Below are positions 1 through 10,800 of a DNA stretch of 64,000 bases, one piece after another. Source of the DNA: Pristionchus mayeri (Eukaryota > Nematoda > Chromadorea > Rhabditida > Neodiplogasteridae); NCBI GenBank assembly GCA_036245805.1, contig BTRK01000005.1, positions 5,704,001 to 5,768,000 on the forward strand, read 5' to 3'. The notes beneath the pieces were generated by a model that searched no databases, was not told the origin of the DNA, and was given only the letters and a program-made list of their open reading frames with translations. The translations under genes and the position numbers were made by a program. How positions within the stretch are numbered: position 1 is the stretch's first letter; each line of letters begins with the position of its first letter.

Positions 1-2290
1 CACTCCCCGCAGCGTGAGCGTTGTGAAAGGCTCGTGAGGCCGAGGGCGATCCAACTTTTTCGGATAGCCCGAGGCCTCACGAGCCTTTTACTACGTTTTA
101 AGCAGGCTCTCACCAGTCGCCTACAATTAGATTTTCATGCATAAAACTGGTACCAAACGTGGTTGACTGACATTCCTTGCGGAATTTATCCAAAAATGCT
201 TCCCAACATGCTCTCACTCCCCGCAGCGTGAGCGTTGTGAAAGGCTCGTGAGGCCGAGGGCGATCCGAAAAAGTTGGAATGAGGCGACGCCCCATTCCAG
301 CTTTTTCGGATCGCCCGAGGCCTCACGAGCCTTTTACAACGTTTTAAGCAGGCTCTCACCAGTAGCTTACAATTAGATTTTCATGCATAAAACTGGTACC
401 AAACGTGGTTGACTGACATTCCTTGCGGAATTTATCCAAAAATGCTTCCCAACCTGCTCTCACTCCCCGCAGCGTGAGCGTTGTGAAAGGCTCGTGAGGC
501 CGAGGGCGATCCAACTTTTTCGGATAGCCCGAGGCCTCACGAGCCTTTTACTACGTTTTAAGCAGGCTCTCACCAGTCGCCTACAATTAGATTTTCATGC
601 ATAAAACTGGTACCAAACGTGGTTGACTGACATTCCTTGCGGAATTTATCCAAAAATGCTTCCCAACCTGCTCTCACTCCCCGCAGCGTGAGCGTTGTGA
701 AAGGCTCGTGAGGCCGAGGGCGATCCAACTTTTTCGGATAGCCCGAGGCCTCACGAGCCTTTTACTACGTTTTAAGCAGGCTCTCACCAGTCGCCTACAA
801 TTAGATTTTCATGCATAAAACTGGTACCAAACGTGGTTGACTGACATTCCTTGCGGAATTTATCCAAAAATGCTTCCCAACCTGCTCTCACTCCCCGCAG
901 CGTGAGCGTTGTGAAAGGCTCGTGAGGCCGAGGGCGATCCGAAAAAGTTTGAATGGGGCGAAGCCCATTCCAACTTTTTCGGATCGCCCGAGGCCTCACG
1001 AGCCTTTTACAACGTTTTAAGCAGGCTCTCACCAGTCGCCTACAATTAGATTTTCATGCATAAAACTGGTACCAAACGTGGTTGACTGACATTCCTTGCG
1101 GAATTTATCCAAAAATGCTTCCTAACATGCTCTCACTCCCCGCAGCGTGAGCGTTGTGAAAGGCTCGTGAGGCCGAGGGCGATCCGAAAAAGTTGGAATG
1201 GGGCGAAGCCCCATTCCAACTTTTTCGGATAGCCCGAGGCCTCACGAGCCTTTTACTACGTTTTAAGCAGGCTCTCACCAGTCGCCTACAATTAGATTTT
1301 CATGCATAAAACTGGTACCAAACGTGGTTGACTGACATTCCTTGCGGAATTTATCCAAAAATGCTTCCCAACCTGCTCTCATTCCCCGCAGCGTGAGCGT
1401 TGTGAAAGGCTCGTGAGGCCGAGGGCGATCCGAAAAAGTTGGAATGGGGCGAAGCCCCATTCCAACTTTTTCGGATAGCCCGAGGCCTCACGAGCCTTTT
1501 ACAACGTTTTAAGCAGGCTCTCACCAGTCGCCTACAATTAGATTTTCATCCATAAAACTGGTACCAAACGTGGTTGACTGACATTCCTTGCGGAATTTAT
1601 CCAAAAATGCTTCCCAACCTGCTCTCACTCCCCGCAGCGTGAGCGTTGTGAAAGGCTCTTGAGGCCGAGGGCGATCCGAAAAAGTTGGAATGGGGCGAAG
1701 CCCCATTCCAACTTTTTCGGATAGCCCGAGGCCTCACGAGCCTTTTACAACGTTTTAAGCAGGCTCTCACCAGTCGCCTACAATTAGATTTTCATGCATA
1801 AAACTGGTACCAAACGTGGTTGACTGACATTCCTTGCGGAATTTATCCAAAAATGCTTCCCAACATGCTCTCACTCCCCGCAGCGTGAGCGTTGTGAAAG
1901 GCTCGTGAGGCCGAGGGCGATCCGAAAAAGTTGGAATGGGGCGAAGCCCCATTCCAGCTTTTTCGGATCGCCCGAGGCCTCACGAGCCTTTTACAACGTT
2001 TTAAGCAGGCTCTCACCAGTCGCTTACAATTAGATTTTCATGCATAAAACTGGTACCAAACGTGGTTGACTGACATTCCTTTAGGAATTTATCCAAAAAT
2101 GCTTCCCAACCTGCTCTCACTCCCCGCAGCGTGAGCGTTGTGAAAGGCTCGTGAGGCCGAGGGCGATCCGAAAAAGTTTGAATGGGGCGAAGCCCATTCC
2201 AACTTATTCGGATCGCCCGAGGCCTCATGAGCCTTTTACAACGTTTTAAGCAGGCTCTCACCAGTCGTGGACAATATTTATCCTTATCAC
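1..2290. repeat. Tandem satellite, 214/246-bp unit with a long hairpin
   Basis: About ten head-to-tail units start at 1, 215, 461, 675, 889, 1135, 1381, 1627, 1873 and 2119, so the period is 214 or 246 bp. The 32-bp difference is the tip of a hairpin inside the unit (stem GGCTCGTGAGGCC...GGCCTCACGAGCC). Short units are the same hairpin with the inner part lost. The 61-aa open frames repeated across the array are a by-product. The array runs off the left edge of the window. Its right end (2290-2330: ACACAACCCCGCG, then a small GCGACC/GGTCGC hairpin) recurs inverted at 5064-5100, next to a related hairpin unit, so the two loci share a family. Confidence 0.95.
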
Positions 2291-2330
2291 ACAACCCCGC
2301 GAACCACGTAGCGACCGAAGGTCGCTAGTT

Positions 2331-3660
2331 CGAATGAGTTTCAATAATAATTCAATAAATAAATACTATATTCGCAATAGTGCATGTTCATGAAGCAGAG
2401 GTAAAAGCAATTCCACTCAATCGATCAGATGCCTACATCTTCACAATGCACTAGGAAATTAACAAAAGCCATTCAAGAACACGACATCTCATTCGTCATT
2501 GGCTCGCTTGAGAGTCATGACTATTGCAAGCACTATCTGTCTCGTTCTCATACTCGGATTGATTCTGGATCTCGGGAAATATCGGCCAATTGTCCAGCAG
2601 TCGCACTTTCCTTCACCATCTAGAGCGCGCCGATTTGAAGAGTGTAGTCCGTTCGTTCTCCATAAAATTTTCGCTTACGACCATACCCCGAGAACACGAC
2701 ATCCCGTCCGATCTGCCAAGTTCAGCAACGGTGAGGCCAGTTAGTGCTTGGATCGTAGGCGGCTTGGGAATCCTGGGTGTTGTAAGCATTTTGTTATTTT
2801 GAAGACATGCCACAAGAATTATTTTCCTCTCTAGCCTGATGTTCATGACATGTTTTTGCCCTGTTAGTCCTAGATATGGACAAGCTCGAACTATAATATG
2901 TTGTAGCACGTTCGCTGCAAAAACCGGCTGCGCTTTGCCTCTCCGGTTATCCAAAAAATACGAACAGTACCCGCAGTAACGGGGCCGTACCTTGCAGATG
3001 AGAAAAAATATTCCTCCGGCAATCAACGAACTTCGGCATAGCCTTTGCGGTCATGTTATCGCCTCTGCTCAGCTGCCGTGGGATCGGAACGGAGATCTCT
3101 TCTGGGGTAACTGCTCTCTGCACGCGCCGGGACAGAAAAGACCCCTTATCCGATGATTATAGAGAGCGCGTACTCTTTATCCAGCGAATTAAATGTATGG
3201 ATTCGACCCCGGATCCATCAGAACTGCTTGAACAACTGAAAGAGAAGGGAATCAACCATTGGCGGAAACTCTGCTGAGAAGGAGATCGGAGAAACTCTCT
3301 CGATCTCACACTTTTGAATTCGACCCAACTCTAGCAATAGAATTGGCTCTGCACAAGTCAAGGAAGGAAATCGAACAGTACATGGGAGAGTGGGAGATGA
3401 GGCACTGAATAGAAGGAGATAGAGCTCTCTAGATTTTGCGGTCTTGCTCGCTTGTATCTGAGCCAATATTGGACCAACACCAACAAAATCATCGAAAAAA
3501 TTCGGAGGCGCGAGGAGAGGCCAAGTGATCCAACAGCAGATACCACAGCCAAAATTGGTGTGCCGGGAGAGAGAATAGGCGTCACTAAAGAAGATCTTTT
3601 GATTAGCTACAATATTTTGTTGTTGTTTTAAATAAAATTTGATAAAAAACTGATAAGCAA
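2331..3660. other. Region without a convincing gene; possible decayed coding scraps on plus
   Basis: No intact gene could be assembled. On the plus strand, short stretches with protein-like composition occur in different frames: about 3150-3277 (RVLFIQRIKCMDSTPDP, then ELLEQLKEKGINHWRKL), about 3270-3408 (HTFEFDPTLAIELALHKSRK) and about 3440-3600 (ARLYLSQYWTNTNKIIEKI). Stops and frame changes separate them. They could be a decayed gene or a captured fragment. I do not recognise the family. Confidence 0.3.
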
Positions 3661-4119
3661 TCAGATCTTAGTGGTATATGAGTGACTATACCTATATGCC
3701 GTACAGCGAAAAATAAAGTGCTGATTTTAAGATATCCCTAGGGGTAACTTTTCACGTAGAGTCCGAAAATCGACCTTAGAAAGCCGTATCTCAAACGCCT
3801 GATTTTGCGCGGTGCACCAAATTTGGGTGGTCGGTTTTTGAAACTTTTAAACGGCAGTTTCAAAACCCCATACGTATTTAATTTCTTACATATTTCGACG
3901 AGATAAGCATTTTTACTGTTGGAAGTAAAATGCTAGCTTGTCTCTGAAAAAAATCATACCCATTTAAATTTTCAAATTTGACACCCTGAAAATTTTTCCA
4001 AAAGGCGTGTATTTTTAACTATGTTCATTGAATTCCCCATGACAAGTTACCCCAGGAGCCAAATTTTCGATTTATTATGCGTGATGAATTGTATTTATTC
4101 TCTGCGCTGAAGATGAAAG

Positions 4120-5062
4120 AATGCCGAATTTTTGAACATAATTTTTCTGAAATACCATGATGAACTACGAACGGTTCTATGTTGTTTATGACTAGTCTGC
4201 ACCCGAGGAATTTAAAAATGATCTAAAACTCGAGGCTTGACAAATTTCTGAAAAATCGGTTTTCAGCACCTCGATTGGTCCCATATTTGGGCATGTCTAA
4301 CTATCCACTTTCGACGTTAATCTGATACCTCTCAGGCTAACTGTGTAGTACATACCAACTTTAGTAGGAAACATATATTTGACGTCCGCCATCCTCCACG
4401 GTTTCGGAAATATTTTTGCTTGAAATTGCTATCTCGTGGATGCAACATTTTAATTTTAAGTGAAATACGATACGTTTTCAATGAAAATCAGTCACCTTTG
4501 TACATTTTATCACTTATCTTATATCAGAAAAACTGAAAAAGTAATTCAAAAAACATATTTTGCCTATATAAAAAAAATCACTTATTTTTGGTGGCGGAAA
4601 ACATCGATTTTGGTATATAAGTAAAATATTTATTTTGAATTACTTTTTCACTTTTCCTGATATCAGACAGGTCCTAAAATGCACAAAGCTGACTGATTGT
4701 CATTGAAAACGTATCGTATTTCACTTAAAATTAAAATCTTGCATCCACGAGATAGCAAGTTCAAGCACAAATATTTCCGAAACCGTGGAGGGTGGCTGAC
4801 GCCAAATATATGTTTACTACTAATGTTGGTATGTGCTACACAGTTAGCCTGAGAGGTGTTAGATTAACTTCGAAAGTGGATAGTTAGACATGTCCAAATA
4901 TGGGACCAATCGAGGTGCTGAAAACCGATTTTTCAGAAATTTGTCAAGCCTCGAGTTTTAGATCATTTTTAAATTCCTCGGGTGCAGACTAGTCATAAAC
5001 AACATATAACCGTTCGTAGTTCATCGTGGTATTTCAGAAAAATCGATTTATGTTCAAAAATT
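4120..5062. repeat. Inner palindrome, about 940 bp
   Basis: The left arm (about 4120-4585) and right arm (about 4600-5062) are near-perfect reverse complements; for example ACTAGTCTGCACCCGAGG at about 4190 answers CCTCGGGTGCAGACTAGT at about 4977. It sits just inside the left outer arm of the larger element and was probably inserted or carried there. Confidence 0.85.
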
Positions 5063-5579
5063 AGCGACCTTCGGTCGCTACGTTACGCGGGGTTGTGTGT
5101 TAAGGATAAAAAAATTGACGTAACTGGTGAGAGCCTGCTTAAAACGTTGTAAAAGGCTCGTGAGGCCTCGGGCAATTCGAAAAAGTTGGGATGGGTCCAT
5201 CCCATCCAAAAGTTGGGATGGGGCTTCGCCCCATCCCAACTTTTTCGAATCACCCTCGGCCTCACGAGCCTTTCACAACGCTTACGCTGCGGGGGGTGAG
5301 AGAAAGTTCGACTGATTTTACAACAGCTATGTGTTATATTTCTAAACGATGGGTTGCGAATTCGCAGATAAATACGTTACTGTGTTCTAAGGTATGCAAG
5401 TAGAAGCCTGTTTAAAACGTTGTAAAAGGCTCGTGAGGCCTCGGGCAATTCGAAAAAGTTGGGATGGGGGTTCGCCCCATCCCAACTTTTTCGAATCACC
5501 CTCGGCCTCACGAGCCTTTTACAACGCTTACGCTGCGGAGGGTGAGAGCAGGTTGGACTGATTTTACAACATCGATGGA

Positions 5580-6640
5580 GTATTAGGTATGGTGCTGTGT
5601 GATTTTCCGCGATTTCGTAAAATGCTCCATGATGTTTGGTGTGGGTGTACAGTAGCGTGCATTCAACTTTTCTGCGATTCAGTAAATCACACCATGGTGC
5701 GTGGTGGGGGTATACGGTAGCGTGTATTTAAGTTTTCTGTGATTTAGTAAATCACACCACTGTGTGTGGTTTGGTATATGGTAGCGTGCATTTAAGTTTT
5801 CTGCGATTTAGTAAATGACACCATGGTGTGTGGTGTGGTTGGTGGTGCGGAGGGTGCAGTGAAGGTTTCTGCGATTTACTAAATCACACCATGGTGTGTG
5901 GTGTGATGGTATACGGTAGCGTGCATTTAACTTTTCTGTGATTTAGTAAATCACACCATGGTGTGTGGTGTGGTTGGTGGTGCGGAGGGTGCAGTGAAGG
6001 TTTCTGCGATTTAGTAAATCGCACCATGGTGCGTGGTGTGGTTGGTGGTGCGGAGGGTGCAGTGGAGGTTTCTGCGATTTACTAAATCACACCATGGTGT
6101 TTGGTGTGGTATGCGGTAGCGTGCATTTAACTTTTCTGTGATTTAGTAAATCACACCATGGTGTGTGGTGTGGTGGGTTACGGTAGCGTGCATTTAAGTT
6201 TTCTGCGATTTAGTAAATGACACCATGGTGTGTGGTGTGGTTGGTGGTGCGGAGGGTGCAGTGAAGGTTTCTGCGATTTAGTAAATCGCACCATGGTGCA
6301 TGGTGTGGTTGGTGGTGCGGAGGGTGCAGTGAAGGTTTCTGCGATTTAGTAAATCGCACCATGGTGCATGGTGTGGTTGGTGGTGCGGAGGGTGCAATGA
6401 AGGTTTCTGCGATTTAGTAAATCAAACCACGGTGCGTGGTGTGGTGGGTGGTGCGGAGGGTGCAGTGATGGTTTCTGCGATTTACTAAATCACACCATGG
6501 TGTGTGGTGTGGTATACGGTAGCGAGCGTTTAACTTTTCTGTGATTTAGTAAATCACACCATGGTGTGTGGTGTGGTGGGTTACGGTAGCGTGCATTTAA
6601 CTTTTCTGCGATTTCTTAAAATGCGCCATGGTGTGCGGTA
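5580..6640. repeat. Minisatellite with CACCATGGTG core
   Basis: Roughly 15 imperfect units of about 55-75 bp. Each contains GCGATTTAGTAAATCAC followed by the palindrome CACCATGGTG and a GTGTGGTGTGG tract. Two spacer types are interspersed, one with TACGGTAGCGTGCATTTAA and one with GGTGCGGAGGGTGCAGTG. A short GGAC tetranucleotide run follows near 6730. No coding potential is seen. Confidence 0.9.
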
Positions 6641-7427
6641 TACGGTAGTCATAAGTCTGACCAACGGAATATTGTCTGACCCAAGGCTAACTGCTATGGT
6701 ATACGGTAGTTTGATAAAGCGTCACCGACGGACGGACGGACGGACGGACAAACAGACTTACAGACAGACGCTACGATATTTTTTCCTATAGGAATTCGGC
6801 ATTCTTGCATCTTCAGCGCAGAGAATAAAAACAATTCATCACGCATATTAAATCGAAAATTTGGCTCCTGGGGTATCTTTTCATGGGGAATTCAATGAAC
6901 ATTGTTAAAAATACACGCCTTTTGGAAAAATTTTCAGGGTGTCAAATTTGAAAATTTAAATGGGTATGATTTTTTTCAGAGACAAGCTAGCATTTTACTT
7001 CCAACAGTAAAAATGCTTATCTCGTCGAAATATGTAAGAAATTAAATACGTATGGGGTTTTGAAACTGCCGTTTAAAAGTTTCAAAAACCGACCACCCAA
7101 ATTTGGTGCACCGCGCAAAATCAGGCGTTTGAGATACGGCTTTCTAAGGTCGATTTTCGGACTCTACGTGAAATGTTACCCCTAGGGATATCTTAAAATC
7201 AGCACTTATTTTTCGCTGTACGGCCTCTGATCAGTTCTCTCAGATAGTCACTCATATAGCCAGGGTGAAACTCAGTTGAAACAAAATGTGTATCGATTGA
7301 AAAGAGAAGATGACGATTGAAACATGCCCTCTACTAGCAGATTCTGCTTCCAACCTATTACAAACTCGAAGTGAGAAGATTCAGTTGTCAACGAAATACG
7401 TGTTCGAATTGAGACCTGCAAAGTTTT

Positions 7428-7516
7428 GAGCAATGGTCTGCATCTCATCATATTGATCACTCTCTCACCGGTTAGAGACAGCGAGAGAGAATGTAATTTG
7501 GAGAGTCAGACTACTC
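7428..7516. mobile_element. hAT-type MITE, 89 bp
   Basis: Hairpin with ends GAGCAATGGTCTG and CAGACTACTC, flanked on both sides by the 8-bp duplication AAAGTTTT (7420-7427 and 7517-7524). The CTCTCTC/GAGAGAG core matches the copies at 22.2, 30.2 and 39.0 kb. Confidence 0.85.
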
Positions 7517-7866
7517 AAAGTTTTGTATAGATTCTGGAAAATACTGTCAAAATTCATGTCGAGAGCTTGCTCGACAGCCACATTCTAAATAAAACATAAT
7601 CTTTATCTAATATTTAATACTCGCTCTTGTACAACAACCCGATGAGAACAACTTGAGGGGGATGGAGATAATACACAGAGAATAGATCGAATGGGACAGT
7701 GAAGGCTAATGGACCCGTATTTGAGCTGGAATACTACAAAATACAATCAATAATCACAACTTCGTAGAGTTCGAGAAACGATACAGCCGTCTTATGATTC
7801 AATTCACTCAATTCACTCAGAGAAAGATTCTCGAACTCTACAATTTAGTGATCTTTGAGAGTATTC

Positions 7867-10800
7867 CTACAAGATACAGGCCAATAACATAACTGTCAAA
7901 GTGCAGAATATCGATCGAGCTCCACTTTCCAACGGCAACTCAATGATCTCTCCTCCATCCATGTGATTGATCATCGATTCCTCTGATTCCCTCATCTCAT
8001 CGTCGTCATCTTCTAGGGGACTTCGGAATCTCGTCGTCATCGCTGAACCGATGCCCCGAGAGGTGATCGGCTGCACTTCGAGAGTGTACTCAACGCCAGA
8101 TCGGAGGTCCTGAAACTATGTAATTATCCTTCTAATAATTTAGACTCATTAGAATTGACGATTAATTGCTACTTGAGACTTTGTTTCTATCTTGATAACG
8201 GGAAAAAAGTCTGACGAAGATTGCGTACTTGGAAAGTAGTCTCCGGCGTTTGAGGAGGCAGAATCGATATTTGGGATGTTTTCGCGTCATCGGAGGTGAG
8301 AGAAACGCGATAGCCGATGGTTGATCTGAAATAAAAAGTGTTCTAATCTTTTTCGAAGACTATCAACTCTACTTATTGTTACGAATCATACAAATACTTT
8401 CAAAATTGACGTCATCATTGTGTCAGCTTGCTTTTCCATATTTTCATTTGAATACTTACTCTTGCGAATTGTGTTGTGCGTGTGGCCAGTGGCAGAGGAC
8501 GACGAATGATTGGACGGAGCAGGAGAGAGGAGACGAGGGAAGACAGGAGGAGGGAGAGGGACAGGAGGGAGTAGAGAAGGAGGAGGAGATCACCTGCAAG
8601 AGAATTGTATAATATGTGCATTAATTTATGCCTCAGGTTCTCTAAAAAGAGACAATGAGGTTAATGGAAATTGGAAAAGTGAAATTCTTTTTTTTTCGAT
8701 GAGTTTTAGCAACAATACAAACACTCGACTTCTGACAGATTGATTACAGCTCTCGCATCTCTTAAAAATCAATGAACGCTCCCATCTAGTCGATCTTTTC
8801 GGCACTATTTGCCAATAATCCAGCCTGCTCGCGCTTGCTGTGCGGATGCACTTCTAAACCGATTTCAATTCCTTCCCCAATCAAAATTCTCTTAAGGTAT
8901 TATTTTGATACATTTTATTTATTAGAACACAGTACCTGATCGCTCTCGCTCTGAGGATGCACTGCTACTTCATAGCTGCATCCGTGTTCCAGTCCATCGA
9001 CAACAGTAGAACAGGATGAGAGCAGTCGCTCCTCCCAGTCACCATCCACCTTCGTGTCTCCACAGGAATTCTTGCGCAGTCTGAAATGCGTTAACTACTG
9101 CAACCCTCCAACTATTGGGTTGTCCCATAATTCGTGTCGTTTTTCTTCTACATTTAATTTCGCGTAAATAATCAAACGCCTTCATTACCTCATGCTATAT
9201 TTAATAGAAGACTAACGTTCTGTAATTTATCGCACATTTATCTCCGGCTTACATTGCCTAATGATGATGCAATAAAAAAAAATAGAATTTCCGACCTTTT
9301 TTTCAAAAATTTATAGTTTTTTTTCGAGTAGTGTTTAAAATCCCTAGCAATATGGGTGGAAGGGTGATGCATTACACTTCACATTAATGCTTCTAAATGA
9401 TAGTTTTCTGAAACGTTTGCTGAAATATTTCACAATTTGTCATCGGAGGGGAGTTTCGCAAGGGTCGATTTCACGATTTTAGTATTTCCAATGCTCCAAC
9501 CTAGGTAATTTGACTATGATAATTCAAATAATATTATTTGCAGACGATTCCATAATGTTCCAGAAAGAAAATCCGCAGAAATTTTCAAACCACGTTGAAA
9601 ATTTCGGGTTTTGTAGTCACCCCGCAAAGGATTTTGGGAGGCAGGGATTGTGCCAATTAAACTTATTTGCCATTAGAGAGTAACTATGCACTGCACACTT
9701 ATGTTTATCTGTTAATTAGAGTAGCCTTTTTTAAATTTTAAGACGACCGTTTTTTAGAAAAAAAATTCGCAATCGTCTTTAGTATTTCCTAATTCCCCTC
9801 CACGGCAATGTCTTTACTCACTGATGCACCTAAAATGTACAGTGCTGGTCACTGTATCTAATGCACCATACAACAACTCAAATACTTTCCTTGTTCCAGC
9901 GAAATATTATTTTAAAAAATGGCGACACGAATTATGGGACAACCCAATATTTCCGTATATTTCAACCATCTTTTATGTATCTACGGGCACCAATCATCAT
10001 ATTATTCCCGCGTCCAATCAAAGTAGTCCTGATAATCAATTCCGTCCTACTGTAATCTTCGATATTCCGATATTCGATATTCCGGCACTAGGTAGGATGA
10101 GAACTATGACGTCATGATGCATTAAAAATTTCAAAGGCGGCATGACGTCATAATTCTCATCTTACCGTCAATCCCATAAATCCTCACCTCAGTGTATAAC
10201 TGCCTCGTCTCGTGCATATTTTCGTGTCGATCCAATTCACACTCGCCACCAGCTTGTCCTTCTCGATGTGCGGAGTGCCGACATGCAGCGTTCCCTTTGG
10301 TTCTGCAACAATAACGACAATCTACTTGAAGTATATCATGAAAGGTCGTTTCTACTCAAATCACTCAATAAAATAAACCTATTTCTGTTACAAATTTCTT
10401 AATAATTGTGCCTACCAGATCCATGTTTCTTCACAGGTTCATGTTCCTCCTCCGCTGCTGAGAGGGATGAAGTGGTGATGAATAGAACGCCCTTCTCTCC
10501 GTGGATCTCACCCTCGGAAGAATCGACTGTTGCGTGGACCTACAAAATATCGAGGATCATTAAGACAAAATATGCTCACACGGTCAAGCTTTTAATGCTG
10601 AATGGGTATATGAATGGATACTCTTCCCTATTTTCTTACGCTTCACTTGCATCTTTTATTGAGTCAGTGCTTACATTCTTCAGTTTTGACCATCCGTTTT
10701 CTTTAACAACAAATTATTGCATCACTTGCCTCCACCAGGTATACCGCCATCGGTGCCAATCCCTCGATGACGATGCTCGTGTGATGCGATGGCACCACTG

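Larger units (their letters stand above)
3676..7258. mobile_element. Large composite foldback element
   Basis: The outer arms are inverted copies: about 3676-4120 on the left pairs with about 6785-7258 on the right, with shared ends around TATGAGTGACTAT and GCCGTACAGCG. Between them are a second, complete palindrome (about 4120-5062, centre near 4590), two copies of the satellite-type hairpin (5065-5570) and a minisatellite (5580-6640). The same terminal sequence opens the element at 46.3 kb, so this is a family. No transposase frame is visible. The outer target duplication could not be read. Confidence 0.85.

Noticed and set aside
110..2294. Repeated 61- to 93-aa minus-strand open frames in the satellite
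   Set aside because: They repeat with the satellite period, cross the hairpin and carry no start context or family signal.
2295..2330. Helitron 3' end (hairpin followed by CTAG)
   Set aside because: The hairpin overlaps the CTAG and does not stand 8-12 bp before it, and no matching TC 5' end was seen.
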